Shown: positions 27,052-35,601 of the stretch, one piece after another | Numbering within the stretch: the first letter of the stretch is position 1 | How the letters are laid out: each line of letters opens with the position of its first letter | DNA from: Parvibacter caecicola | Lineage (GTDB): Bacteria; Actinomycetota; Coriobacteriia; Coriobacteriales; Eggerthellaceae | Length of the DNA: 64,000 bases | NCBI RefSeq assembly: GCF_003725335.1 | Contig: NZ_QIBY01000003.1 | Coordinates: 1 to 64,000 of the forward strand | Direction: 5' to 3' | The notes under the pieces: generated by a model | The model's input: only the letters and a program-made list of their open reading frames with translations | What the model was told of the DNA's origin: nothing | The model's database searches: none | Program-made: the position numbers and the translations under genes

Positions 27052-27750
27052 ATGAATTACGTTCTGCTGATGATGGGCGGCTCTGGCACGCGGTTCGGCG
27101 CTGACCGACCCAAGCAGTTTATCGAAGTGGAGGGCCAGCCGGTCTTCTCCTACATAATGGATAAGTACGATCGCTTCACCCAGGTGGACGGCATTGTGCT
27201 GGTGTGCCACGAAAGCTGGGTGGACTACGCGGACGAATGGGCGAAGAAGCTGCGCGTCGCGAATTATCTAGGCACGGTGGCCGGCGGCTCAACCCGTTCG
27301 GAATCAGTGCGCAATGGCCTGGCCCATCTGCGCCTTTTGGCCAACGATGACGACATCGTGCTCATCCATGATGCCACCCATCCCTACCTGGACGAAGGGG
27401 CCACGGCATTGGCCATCGAGGCCACCCGCAAAAACGGCGCCGCCACCTTGGGGCAGAAGCAGTATGACACCGTTTATCGCACCGATGCAGAGGGCAACCT
27501 CACAGAGGTGGTGCCGCGGGAGGAAATTGTTTCCGGCGCCTCCCCCGAGCTGTTCCGCTTCGGGCCCCTCTATCGCATCTACACCGAAACCCCCGAAGAG
27601 GAGCTGGCCCTGTTCACCAGCGCTGGCGCGCTTGCGCTGGCCAACGGCATTCCCATGAAGGTGATTCCCACCGACCTGGTGAACCTGAAAATCACCTATC
27701 GCCACGACATGGAATTGTTCCAACGGCTGTTCCACGGTTACTACTTTTAG
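27052..27750 (+). CDS. IspD/TarI family cytidylyltransferase
   Basis: A 232-residue cytidylyltransferase: LLMMGGSGTRFGADRPKQF is the CTP-binding loop, IVLIHDATHPYLDE the metal-binding Asp region, and MKVIPTDLVNLKITYRHD the C-terminal substrate loop. IspD and TarI are hard to separate by eye. The location between TarJ-like, TagF-like and TagB-like genes argues for a D-ribitol-5-phosphate or other alditol-phosphate cytidylyltransferase making a CDP-alditol, not for isoprenoid synthesis. AAGGAAGGG precedes the ATG. It is divergent from the dehydrogenase, with 87 bases between them. Confidence 0.82.
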   Translation: MNYVLLMMGGSGTRFGADRPKQFIEVEGQPVFSYIMDKYDRFTQVDGIVLVCHESWVDYADEWAKKLRVANYLGTVAGGSTRSESVRNGLAHLRLLANDDDIVLIHDATHPYLDEGATALAIEATRKNGAATLGQKQYDTVYRTDAEGNLTEVVPREEIVSGASPELFRFGPLYRIYTETPEEELALFTSAGALALANGIPMKVIPTDLVNLKITYRHDMELFQRLFHGYYF

Positions 27751-27761
27751 CCGTCGCTTGG

Positions 27762-27807
27762 GACGACTCGGCTTCTCCAGGCCGAAGCAGCCGAGTCGTT
27801 TTTTTCG
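27762..27807 (+). terminator. Rho-independent terminator after the cytidylyltransferase gene
   Basis: ACGACTCGGCT and AGCCGAGTCGT form a strong stem around a GC-rich loop, followed by a run of T. The T-run leads directly into a family A repeat. Confidence 0.85.
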
Positions 27808-27892
27808 TAGGGCCGAGATTCTATCTCTGCCTAATCCGGCAGCTCGTGAGTGGCTACAGCTTTAGGCCGAGATAGAATCTCGGCCCTACGAA
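27804..27892. repeat. Family A inverted dimer (89 bp)
   Basis: Two family A palindromes face each other: 27804-27834 and 27862-27892, separated by 27 bases. Outer ends are TTCGTAGGG and CCCTACGAA. The right copy has the C/G variant stem GGCCGAGAT / ATCTCGGCC; the left one is a mixed copy (GGCCGAGAT / ATCTCTGCC). Confidence 0.9.
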
Positions 27893-27946
27893 AATAGCCT
27901 CTGATCTCGTAAAACACAGCACGAACGACAGGCCGTCTTCAGGCCC

Positions 27947-29077
27947 CTAAAGCAGGGCGATGACGGCATCGCAACAGGTGCCGCTTTCGGGCATGCGCAC
28001 ATTGCGGGCCACAAATGCACGGAAAGCATCGTGGTTATAGCCCTCGCAGTCGCCATCGAGGTACTCGTCCATGACGGCCGCAATCTCTTGCGGATCCTTG
28101 GTGAAAACCGACGGCACCTCCCGCTGCAAATCCAAGTTGTGCGTGCGTTTTTCCTGGTAGCTGTCCCAGTCGTAAGCGTACAACAGCACGGGCACGTCCA
28201 GCAGCCCCGCCTCATACATCACACTGGAGTAATCCGTCACCACCACGTCCGCCGCGAACAGCGCATCAAACGTAGGGATGAGGCACTGCACGATGCGCGG
28301 GTCTTCGCAATCCACTCCCCCCACGGGATGCTTGGCGTACACGAACTCCCACCGATTGAGGTCGATGGCGTCTACTAGCCCTTGCACGGCTTCCTGCGCA
28401 TGGGGCCCCGGATCCTTCCGAAAGGTCGGCGCGTACACTGCAACCTTCTTCCGCGATCCTGCCAGGCCAAGCCACTCCCGTGCGCGCTTTCGCCGCACGT
28501 CCCGTTCTTCGAGATTTGCCAACACATCGGCGCGCGGCTGGGGAATCTCCCGAATTACGGCCGGATCGCACCGGAACCCCTCAAGGTAGTCGCGCTCGAA
28601 GCTGCGCGAGGAAATGAGGATATCGGTGTAACCACGGTGCATGTGGCATACTTCGGCCAAATCGGCGCTCTCCCCTTCCGGCGTTCCCAGAATGGCATAG
28701 CCGAATTTTTTCATGCTGCCCAGCGCATGCCAGAGTTGTACCACTTTCAGGGTGGGGCGGTGCGTTAGGCCATTTACCATCAAGCAGGAGCGGTCCAGGA
28801 AAACCGCCTCCGATGTGGCCAGATGCCACATCTGCACGAACATATGGGGCACGTAGGCCACCAGGTTGTCCATGGGCTTGCACAGGTTCACAATCTCGTG
28901 CTCGGGCTTCTTTTGCCGCAGCGCCTCCTGCAGAATCTCGAAATCCACCGTGGGCGTGTCCTGCAGCTTGGTGATGAAGGTGTAGCGCTTTTTCACCGGT
29001 GCCAGCTTCATGAGCGCGTAAACCCCGCCCATCGCCGCCAGTCCCGCCTTGAGCCCAAGAAGTTTCACCTTGCCCAT
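27947..29077 (-). CDS. CDP-glycerol glycerophosphotransferase, TagB-like
   Basis: A 376-residue protein of the glycerophosphotransferase family: VVQLWHALGSMKKFGYA (catalytic His), VAVYAPTFRKDPG, FVYAKHPVGG and VVVTDYSSVMYEAGLLDVPV. The short N-terminal region with a hydrophobic start resembles TagB primases, which add the first alditol phosphate to the lipid-linked disaccharide. It follows TagH by 6 bases in the TagG-TagH-TagB minus-strand operon. The length (376) fits TagB better than the longer TagF polymerases. Confidence 0.85.
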   Translation of the reverse strand: MGKVKLLGLKAGLAAMGGVYALMKLAPVKKRYTFITKLQDTPTVDFEILQEALRQKKPEHEIVNLCKPMDNLVAYVPHMFVQMWHLATSEAVFLDRSCLMVNGLTHRPTLKVVQLWHALGSMKKFGYAILGTPEGESADLAEVCHMHRGYTDILISSRSFERDYLEGFRCDPAVIREIPQPRADVLANLEERDVRRKRAREWLGLAGSRKKVAVYAPTFRKDPGPHAQEAVQGLVDAIDLNRWEFVYAKHPVGGVDCEDPRIVQCLIPTFDALFAADVVVTDYSSVMYEAGLLDVPVLLYAYDWDSYQEKRTHNLDLQREVPSVFTKDPQEIAAVMDEYLDGDCEGYNHDAFRAFVARNVRMPESGTCCDAVIALL

Positions 29078-29083
29078 GAGCCC

Positions 29084-29926
29084 TTAGTAGTTCCTCTCGT
29101 AAAACTCGATGGCCTCTTCAATGGGGCCATCGAATACCTGGGTGCCATGGTCCAGCACAATGCCGCGGCTGCAGAACTCCTTCACCGTGCTAGAAGAGTG
29201 GCTGACGAACAACACCGTCACGTTCTCGTCCATCATGATTTCGCGGATGCGCTTCACGCACTTGTCCCTGAAGGCGCGATCGCCCACCGAAAGGGCCTCG
29301 TCCACCACAAGAATCTCAGGATCGGTGCCCACGGCAAAGCCGAAGCCCAGCCGCGCTTTCATGCCGCTGGAGTAAGTGCGCATGGGCTGGTCGATGTAAA
29401 GCCCCAAATCGGCGAACTCCACCACCTTCGGCTCCAACTCGGCAATCTCCTCATTGGTAAGCCCCATGATCTGCCCGCGCAGGCCGATGTTCTCGCGGCC
29501 CGTAAGCTTCATATCGAAACCTGCAGTCAATTCCAGCAGCGCACTCACGCGACCACCAACGCTCACCTGGCCCTTGGTGGGATGCGCCACACCGGTAATC
29601 ATCTTGAGCGCCGTGGATTTTCCTGCGCCGTTGCGCCCCAAGAAGGCCACCGCCTCGCCGCGGCGAATGGTAAAGGAAAGGTCGTTATTGGCGTTCACCG
29701 TGCCCAGGTACGACCCCGGCCGCTGGATACCGAACACTCCCAGCAACCGCCCTTTGTCGCTCTTGTACAGCGTGTAAGTTTTAGTGACGTGGTCGAACTC
29801 CACCACTACCTCGTCGCTCACGCCGGTTTTGCGATGGTCTTCGGCTTGGGCAGTCTCAACGGGCGCACCCTCTCCTGCGGGTTCCTGAACCACCGGCGCC
29901 TTCTCTTCCGCTTCGCTAGAGGACAT
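29084..29926 (-). CDS. tagH: Teichoic-acid-type polysaccharide ABC transporter, ATP-binding protein
   Basis: A 280-residue ATPase. Walker A is GRNGAGKST, the signature is YSSGMKARLGFG, Walker B is ILVVDEAL and the switch His lies in VLFVSHSSSTVKEFC. The first ~35 residues are an acidic, low-complexity tail before VVVEFDHVTKTYTLY. This subfamily powers export of finished teichoic acid or O-antigen-like polymers. It overlaps TagG by 11 bases and lacks the long C-terminal domain of Bacillus TagH. Confidence 0.9.
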   Translation of the reverse strand: MSSSEAEEKAPVVQEPAGEGAPVETAQAEDHRKTGVSDEVVVEFDHVTKTYTLYKSDKGRLLGVFGIQRPGSYLGTVNANNDLSFTIRRGEAVAFLGRNGAGKSTALKMITGVAHPTKGQVSVGGRVSALLELTAGFDMKLTGRENIGLRGQIMGLTNEEIAELEPKVVEFADLGLYIDQPMRTYSSGMKARLGFGFAVGTDPEILVVDEALSVGDRAFRDKCVKRIREIMMDENVTVLFVSHSSSTVKEFCSRGIVLDHGTQVFDGPIEEAIEFYERNY

Positions 29927-30728
29927 CGGGCACCTCCTTATTCAGGCGCTTGTACACGAACACCATGAACACCGCCGTGATTACGAACACGGCCGCGAAC
30001 CCGATGCACAGCCCCGGGTTCTCCCAAATCCACATCTTGTCGTAAAACGCCGCACGGAACGCCGACACGAAAAACGTCACCGGGTTGATGTTGAGCACCG
30101 CCTGAATCCAACCCACATGGATGTTCGACACGCTGAAGATGACACCGGAAAGCCAGAATACCGGCGTCGAGAGCGCCTGGATAAGGTTAGCCACGTCTTT
30201 GCTCACGGCCGACAGCTCGGAAAACGCGATGGACACCATGTCCCAGAACACGAACATCAGCACCAGAAGCACCGGCACTTGCAGCAAGTAAATATCCAGC
30301 GGCTGCCCGCACAGGAAGTAAATGGCAAACAGCACCACCATCAGCATCAGCTGCACCAGCATAGTGGCAGTGGTGTAAATAGCGGATATGCTGCTGATGG
30401 GGAACTTTATCTTGTTAACCAGGTAAGGATAGCGATGCAGCACATCGGTGCCGGTGTTGATCATGTCCTGCATAAAGAACCAGGGGATGATGCCAGCGCA
30501 CAGCCACAGGATGTAAGGCGCGCCCGAAGCGGAAGCGGCCCCTTGCCGCAACCCCATCTCCAACGCGAACCAGAAACAGAAGATGTACATGGCCGGCTTG
30601 ATGAAGAACCAGCCCCAGCTCAGCACGGCGCCGCGCGACTTCTTCACCAGCTCAAATATGGAAAGGCGGACAATTTGATGGCGCCACTCCCAATTGTCCC
30701 GCAAAATCTCGGAAAGGGTGCTCAGCAC
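29916..30728 (-). CDS. tagG: Teichoic-acid-type polysaccharide ABC transporter, permease
   Basis: An ABC-2 type permease of about 270 residues with six hydrophobic segments. It begins with the family's amphipathic region RDNWEWRHQIVRLSIFELVKK and contains GIIPWFFMQDMINTGTDVL and WLSGVIFSV. I prefer the GTG at 30728, with GAGGAG just upstream, over an ATG at 30761 because family members start close to LSEILRDN. Exports the lipid-linked polymer with TagH. First gene of its operon. Confidence 0.88.
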   Translation of the reverse strand: MLSTLSEILRDNWEWRHQIVRLSIFELVKKSRGAVLSWGWFFIKPAMYIFCFWFALEMGLRQGAASASGAPYILWLCAGIIPWFFMQDMINTGTDVLHRYPYLVNKIKFPISSISAIYTTATMLVQLMLMVVLFAIYFLCGQPLDIYLLQVPVLLVLMFVFWDMVSIAFSELSAVSKDVANLIQALSTPVFWLSGVIFSVSNIHVGWIQAVLNINPVTFFVSAFRAAFYDKMWIWENPGLCIGFAAVFVITAVFMVFVYKRLNKEVPDVL

Positions 30729-30836
30729 TTTTCTCCTCTGTCGAATTTGCCAGAAGCGCACCGCACACCTGCCGGCGCCCTGCGCTCTCTCAAGAAACGA
30801 AAGCCCATCATACCACAGGGTTATGGAGCCGCCTCA

Positions 30837-31064
30837 TCACCGCCAGGGCAGCTGGTTGAGCACCAGCACCAGCACGATGAAGCCTGCGGCGAAAAGCGTG
30901 GCCCCAACCGCGGCGAAAAACGCCCGCCGCTGCGAAAGGGCATGGGCTCGGCGCTCCTCCTCGGTCATAGGGGCGCCCTTGGCGACACGGGGCCTGGGAC
31001 CCTCAGGGGCGCGTTGCTGCGAAACGGCGCCTCCGCGGCGCTTTGTGGGTTTCCCTCCGCTCAT
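30837..31064 (-). CDS. Small single-pass membrane protein, unknown
   Basis: About 75 residues: a basic, Ser/Gly/Pro-rich cytoplasmic N-terminus containing TEEERRAHALSQRR, then one hydrophobic helix (FFAAVGATLFAAGFIVLVLV) and a short tail ending NQLPWR. It starts 10 bases after the TagO stop with AGGTGG upstream and lies between tagO and tagG, so it is probably co-transcribed with them. I do not recognise a family. Confidence 0.6.
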   Translation of the reverse strand: MSGGKPTKRRGGAVSQQRAPEGPRPRVAKGAPMTEEERRAHALSQRRAFFAAVGATLFAAGFIVLVLVLNQLPWR

Positions 31065-31073
31065 CGCAACCAC

Positions 31074-32195
31074 CTACTTCCGCTTGTGGGGCCTGCGGGG
31101 CCCCACGTTGCCGCGATTCTCGTAATGGTGGCGCAGAACCGGCTTGAACAGGCCGAACTTCCAGCTCACCGCCGCCACAATAATCACCAAAATGGCGAAC
31201 ATAATGTAGCGGGCGCGGCTGCCGGCGCCCACCATCAAACAGGCCATCACCGAAAGCGCCGCCGAACACAGCCACAGGGCGGCCACCGACCGCCGCTGGC
31301 TGAGGCCCGCCTTCATGAGGCGATGGTGCACGTGCCCCATGTCCGCCTGGCCGATGGGCTGGTGCCCCCGCAGCCGCCGGATGATGGCCGAAGTGGTGTC
31401 CAGCACCGGCACGCCGGCGATAACCAACGGCGCGATCATCACCATGAGGCCCTGGGTGCGCACCACGCCGGTAATGGAAATGATGCCCACCAAAAGCCCC
31501 AGCACCAGCGAACCGGAATCACCCATGAACACCGACGCGGGGAAGAAGTTGTAGCGGAGAAACGCCAGGCAAACGGCAATCAGGGCCACACAGCACAGCA
31601 CCAACAGGTAGTTGCCGCGAATCCAGGCCAGGTACAGCAGCGCCGCTGCGATGATGGCCACCAAGCCCGCCGCCAAACCGTCCAGCCCGTCAATCAGATT
31701 CGTGATGTTCACGAACACCAGCAAATACAGCACCGAAAGCGGATAGTTCATCCACCCCAGGTCCACGAAGCCGTGGCCGAAATTGTTCACCGCGCCGATA
31801 GACACGCCGGAGAACACCACGATGGAGCAGGCGGCAATCTGCGCCAGGAACTTCGGCATCGCCTTCAGCTGCGTGATGTCGTCCACCAACCCCGTGATGA
31901 ACATGCAGGTAATGCCCACGTACAGCACAAGGTAGTTCACGTCGCCCAGCGCGAACAGCACCGGCAGATTCCAGCGGAAGAACCGCACCCCCAGGAAAAT
32001 GACGAAGCACGCCGCCACCATCCCCAGGTAAAGGGCCACACCGCCGCAACGGGGCACTGGCTCTTTGTTCACACGACGGTTAGAGGGAAAGTCGATGGCC
32101 CCCATCTTGCGGGCCAGCCACTTCGAGAAGGGCACGGAAACGTAGGTGACCAAGAAGGCAACGGCAAACACTATGGCCACTTGGTACCATTCCAT
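31074..32195 (-). CDS. tagO: Undecaprenyl-phosphate GlcNAc-1-phosphate transferase, WecA/TagO family
   Basis: A 373-residue polyprenyl-phosphate phosphosugar transferase with about 11 membrane helices. NRRVNKEPVPRCGGVALYLG is the first conserved loop, LVDDITQLKAMPKF contains the Mg-binding Asp pair, FMGDSGSLVLGLLVG a later Asp loop, and RLRGHQPIGQADMGHVHHRL the WecA-type His-rich loop. It makes Und-PP-GlcNAc, the usual starter for wall teichoic acid. I place the start at MEWYQVAI (32195) with AAGGGGG upstream; the frame is open 15 codons further. Confidence 0.9.
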   Translation of the reverse strand: MEWYQVAIVFAVAFLVTYVSVPFSKWLARKMGAIDFPSNRRVNKEPVPRCGGVALYLGMVAACFVIFLGVRFFRWNLPVLFALGDVNYLVLYVGITCMFITGLVDDITQLKAMPKFLAQIAACSIVVFSGVSIGAVNNFGHGFVDLGWMNYPLSVLYLLVFVNITNLIDGLDGLAAGLVAIIAAALLYLAWIRGNYLLVLCCVALIAVCLAFLRYNFFPASVFMGDSGSLVLGLLVGIISITGVVRTQGLMVMIAPLVIAGVPVLDTTSAIIRRLRGHQPIGQADMGHVHHRLMKAGLSQRRSVAALWLCSAALSVMACLMVGAGSRARYIMFAILVIIVAAVSWKFGLFKPVLRHHYENRGNVGPRRPHKRK

Positions 32196-32410
32196 CTGCC
32201 GGGTTCCCCCTTTCTGCCACCTGCGTACAAACTTGAACATTGTAGCAGAGGAATCGCCCGCATACGCCCGCTTTTCCGCTTCTCGCGCCCGAAGGGCGCC
32301 GCAATACGGCTATGTTCCAGTTTGCCATCGGCCCATCAACCGCTTCACGGCTTTTCTCCAAAGTGGTTTAGAAATGAGCAGAAGCACCTTCCCAGCCTCA
32401 AGGAGGAAAA

Positions 32411-32875
32411 ATGAGCAGCTTCGTTAAAGAGTTCCGGGAGTTCATCGAGCGCGGCAACGTGATGGACATGGCCGTCGGCATCATTATCGGAGGCGCGTTC
32501 ACCGCCATCGTTACGGCGCTGTGCAACAACATCATCAACCCGCTCATCGCGCTCATCACCGGCGGAAACAACCAGTTCGCGGGCCTGAAGATTCCGGTAA
32601 ACGACACCGTTGCCATCGACTTCGGCGCCCTTATTACCGCCATCATCAACTTCCTGATCATCGCGCTGGTAGTATTTCTGATGGTGAAGGCCTTCAACCG
32701 CGTGCGCGACACCGGCAGCAAACTACGCAACGCGAAGGGCGAAGAGGTTATCAAGCACGAGCCCACCTGCCCCTTCTGCTTGGAGCCGGTGCTGGCAGGC
32801 GCCACTCGCTGTCCCCATTGCGCCGCCGAGCTGCCCGCCCCCGCCGAGCCCACCACCGAAGTGGTGCAGAAGTAA
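32411..32875 (+). CDS. mscL: Large-conductance mechanosensitive channel with zinc-ribbon tail
   Basis: A 154-residue MscL. Residues 1-100 show the family hallmarks: FREFIERGNVMDMAVGIIIG in the first helix, a periplasmic loop, and a second helix (AIINFLIIALVVFLMVKAF). It releases osmolytes under turgor stress. The C-terminus extends past the usual cytoplasmic helix with CPFC and CPHC pairs (about residues 120-138), a rubredoxin-like zinc ribbon. AGGAGG precedes the ATG. It is divergent from tagO. Confidence 0.93.
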   Translation: MSSFVKEFREFIERGNVMDMAVGIIIGGAFTAIVTALCNNIINPLIALITGGNNQFAGLKIPVNDTVAIDFGALITAIINFLIIALVVFLMVKAFNRVRDTGSKLRNAKGEEVIKHEPTCPFCLEPVLAGATRCPHCAAELPAPAEPTTEVVQK

Positions 32876-32907
32876 TCGGGGAAGCGGCGTCGACGCCCTT
32901 GCTGTTG

Positions 32908-32998
32908 TTCGTGGGGCCGAGATTCCATCTCGGCCTAAAGCCGCAACCCCGTTTCGCGGTTGCCCAATTAGGCAGAGATAGAATCTCTGCCCTACGAA
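32908..32998. repeat. Family A inverted dimer (91 bp)
   Basis: Two palindromes (32908-32938, stem GGCCGAGAT / ATCTCGGCC; 32968-32998, stem GGCAGAGAT / ATCTCTGCC) face each other across 29 bases. The spacer itself forms a hairpin, GCAACC...GGTTGC. It lies between mscL and the histidine kinase stop. Confidence 0.9.
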
Positions 32999-33058
32999 TG
33001 GACGAGCGAAAGCCCCGCTCTTGCGGGAAAAGGAGTTCGAAGCGCCCTTGACCTAGCC

Positions 33059-35368
33059 CTATTTGCCCAGGTAGCGGTTGAGAGTACGTTCCAATTCGCG
33101 CACGTCGATGGGCTTGGTCATGAAACCGTCCATGCCCGCCGCCAGCGCCTGGTTGCGGTCGCTGGCGAAGGCATTGGCGGTCATCGCCACGATGGACGGC
33201 CGCTTCCGGCCTTCCTGACACGCTTGGTCGCAGATGGCCCGGGCTGCTTCCAAGCCCCCCATCACCGGCATGCGCATGTCCATGAACACCAAATCGTAAT
33301 AGCCGTCCGGGGCCTGAGCCACCATGTCCACCGCTTCGGCGCCGTTGACGGCGGTCTCCACCTGCGCCCCCGTCTGGCGGATAAGTTCGCAGGCGATGTC
33401 GCTGTTCAGCTCGTTATCCTCCACCAAGAGAACGCGCCCCTGCAACTGCCGGCGCTCCTCCCGTCGCTGCCCATGGGCTGGAGGCTGCCCAAACCCACAG
33501 CAACGGCTCAACACCCGGCACAGTTGCGAGCGGAATAGGGGCTTCGACAGAAACTCCGTTACACCGGCCGCGCGGGCCTCGTCTTCCACTTCCGCCCAAT
33601 CATAAGCAGAAAGCAGGATAATGGGCACCGTGGGCGCCATCTTGCGTCGCACCTGACGCACGGTTTCCACTCCATCCATGTCCGCCATCACCCAATCCAC
33701 GACAATTGCACGGTAGTCATCGCCCGCAGCATGAGCCTCGGCCACCATCGAAACCGCCTGGCGCCCACCGGAAGCCGCTTCACCACGCAGCCCCTCTGCC
33801 ACTAGCATCTCTACGGCACCCGTTAGCACGTCTGGGTCATCGTCCACCACCAGCACCCGCATGCCGGCCATGGCCGAGAAGTCAGCGTCCCCTTCCCCGT
33901 CAGGCACCGGCCGCAGCGGCACCGCCACGCGGAAAGTGGAACCCTCGCTAGGGGCACTTTCCACCTCAATGGTGCCGCCCATCATCTCCACCACGTTTTT
34001 GGTGATCGCCATCCCCAAACCCGTGCCCTCGGTGGCCTTTACCGCCGCGGTTTCCTCTCGCTCGAAGGGGTCGAACATGTGGCGCACGAAGTCCGCCGAC
34101 ATGCCAATGCCGTTGTCCGCCACCGTGAACCAGTAGATGCGCATCGCATCGTCTGCAGCCGGTCCTTCGCTGATAGTAAAGCGGATCGTGCCGCCTTCGG
34201 GAGTGTATTTCACCGCATTGCCCAAAATGTTCAGCAGCGCCTGGTTGAGCCGCATGGAATCGCCCATCACGGTTTCCTGGCTCACGTTGCCGATCACAAT
34301 CTCCAACTGTTGGTCTTTTGACTTCGCCTGCGGCTGCACGATGGTCACCAGCTCGCTCACCATTTCGGGGAAGCTGAAGCACTCTTCGTTCAAAACGATT
34401 TTGCCGCTCTCGATTTTCGACATGTCCAGCACGTCGTTGATCAAGCACAACAAATGCTTCGAAGAAGTGGAGATGCGGCCCAAACACTCGCGCATACGCT
34501 CGGGGTCATCCACGTGCGAGCCGGCGATGGTGGTAAGCCCCACAATGGCATTCATGGGGGTGCGGATGTCGTGGGACATGTTGGACAGGAACTGCGATTT
34601 GGCATCGCTGGCGTTTTGGGCCAGTTCAAGCGCCTCTTCCACGTTATGCTGCAGCTGTTGCTGAAGCACCCAACGGCGATGGAACAGGTACAGGTAGAGG
34701 GCCAATGAGAGCACCACCGCCACCATCAGCACAACGGCCCAGGTGACGGTCTGTTCACCGCGGGCCGCGCCCTCCACATACAGCTGCTCCACAGCGTAGG
34801 TGGAGTTATCCATGATAACGGCGTTGGTATGCAACAGCTGAGACACTATGGGCTCGATGCTCCGAGTCACGAACCGCTCCACTTCCGCATCGGTGACCTC
34901 GGGGTCGCGGCAGAAAGCGATAAGTTCGGCCTGGGCCTCCAGCAGCCGTTGGTAGTCGCCCTGGATGCTGTTGCCCTCGATGCCAGTACGCGCCTGCTCT
35001 TCGGCCAGTAGCTGAATGTTGCGGGAGAGCTCGGCGTCGATTTCCTCGTAACTGTTCTCAATGCCATCGATGGCCGAAGCGGTGCGCACGTATATTACCC
35101 GGCTGGATAAGGTGCGCATCTGCACCAGCTGCGTTTCCACCCGGCCGGCCGCCACCGAAACCGGATAAGCGCCCGCACGGATGGCGTCCATCTGGGCCGT
35201 TGTGGCCATGGTGTTGTTGAGGGTGATGCCGAAAAACGCCACCATCAGCGCCACCACCACCGCGGCGGCAACTGCAGGAAGTCGGCGCATCCACTCCCTC
35301 GACACCGCGGCCGCCTGCGCGCCCGTTGCCTTATCTCCAGTGCCACGTCCCTGCGACTGCTGTCCCAC
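33059..35368 (-). CDS. Hybrid sensor histidine kinase with two receiver domains
   Basis: A 769-residue protein: N-terminal membrane helix (~28-50), extracytoplasmic four-helix-type region to about 210, second helix (~213-235), HisKA with FLSNMSHDIRTPMNAI (phospho-His), HATPase with NGIGM and GTGLGMAITK, then receiver 1 (VLVVDDDP ... VVDWVMADMDG) and receiver 2 (VLLVEDNELN ... FMDMRMPVMGG). There is no HPt domain, so a separate phosphotransfer partner or direct output is expected. No response regulator adjoins it. Start is GTG at 35368 with AAAGGGG upstream. Confidence 0.92.
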   Translation of the reverse strand: MGQQSQGRGTGDKATGAQAAAVSREWMRRLPAVAAAVVVALMVAFFGITLNNTMATTAQMDAIRAGAYPVSVAAGRVETQLVQMRTLSSRVIYVRTASAIDGIENSYEEIDAELSRNIQLLAEEQARTGIEGNSIQGDYQRLLEAQAELIAFCRDPEVTDAEVERFVTRSIEPIVSQLLHTNAVIMDNSTYAVEQLYVEGAARGEQTVTWAVVLMVAVVLSLALYLYLFHRRWVLQQQLQHNVEEALELAQNASDAKSQFLSNMSHDIRTPMNAIVGLTTIAGSHVDDPERMRECLGRISTSSKHLLCLINDVLDMSKIESGKIVLNEECFSFPEMVSELVTIVQPQAKSKDQQLEIVIGNVSQETVMGDSMRLNQALLNILGNAVKYTPEGGTIRFTISEGPAADDAMRIYWFTVADNGIGMSADFVRHMFDPFEREETAAVKATEGTGLGMAITKNVVEMMGGTIEVESAPSEGSTFRVAVPLRPVPDGEGDADFSAMAGMRVLVVDDDPDVLTGAVEMLVAEGLRGEAASGGRQAVSMVAEAHAAGDDYRAIVVDWVMADMDGVETVRQVRRKMAPTVPIILLSAYDWAEVEDEARAAGVTEFLSKPLFRSQLCRVLSRCCGFGQPPAHGQRREERRQLQGRVLLVEDNELNSDIACELIRQTGAQVETAVNGAEAVDMVAQAPDGYYDLVFMDMRMPVMGGLEAARAICDQACQEGRKRPSIVAMTANAFASDRNQALAAGMDGFMTKPIDVRELERTLNRYLGK

Positions 35369-35523
35369 GGTGGCCCCTTTCTCAAAAAAGTCAATTTATG
35401 CAGTCTACCACGGTGGTGGCGAAATGACTGGGGCATGCGCCGTTTCCCCACGGCTTTCGCAAAACGCGCAGCTTAATCCCCGAACTGCATGCGGCAATAG
35501 AGAACATGCGCCCCGGGAAAACA

Positions 35524-35601
35524 AAAAAGCCCCGGCCGAAGCCAGGGCTTTGAATTTATGGTCGCGGGGGCTGGATTTGAACCAACGACCTCCGGGTTAT
35601 G
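35524..35601. repeat. 78-bp direct repeat, left copy: tRNA-fMet 3' half plus terminator (attL-like)
   Basis: Identical to 37111-37188. It holds the tRNA-fMet sequence from the anticodon to CCA (35559-35601, minus strand) and its terminator hairpin. After 35601 the sequence diverges (ggaggtc instead of agcccgg), so this tRNA copy has no 5' half and is not functional. Confidence 0.93.

Noticed and set aside
27052..27750. Assignment of the cytidylyltransferase as housekeeping IspD
   Set aside because: Possible by sequence alone, but the location among TarJ-, TagF- and TagB-like genes makes an alditol-phosphate substrate more likely.
30117..32414. 765-codon plus-strand open frame opposite tagG and tagO
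   Set aside because: Shadow of membrane protein genes; His/Gln-rich translation without any recognisable feature.
35559..35601. Possible second tRNA-fMet
   Set aside because: Only the 3' half from the anticodon on is present; no D arm or 5' acceptor strand. It is the duplicated attachment site.
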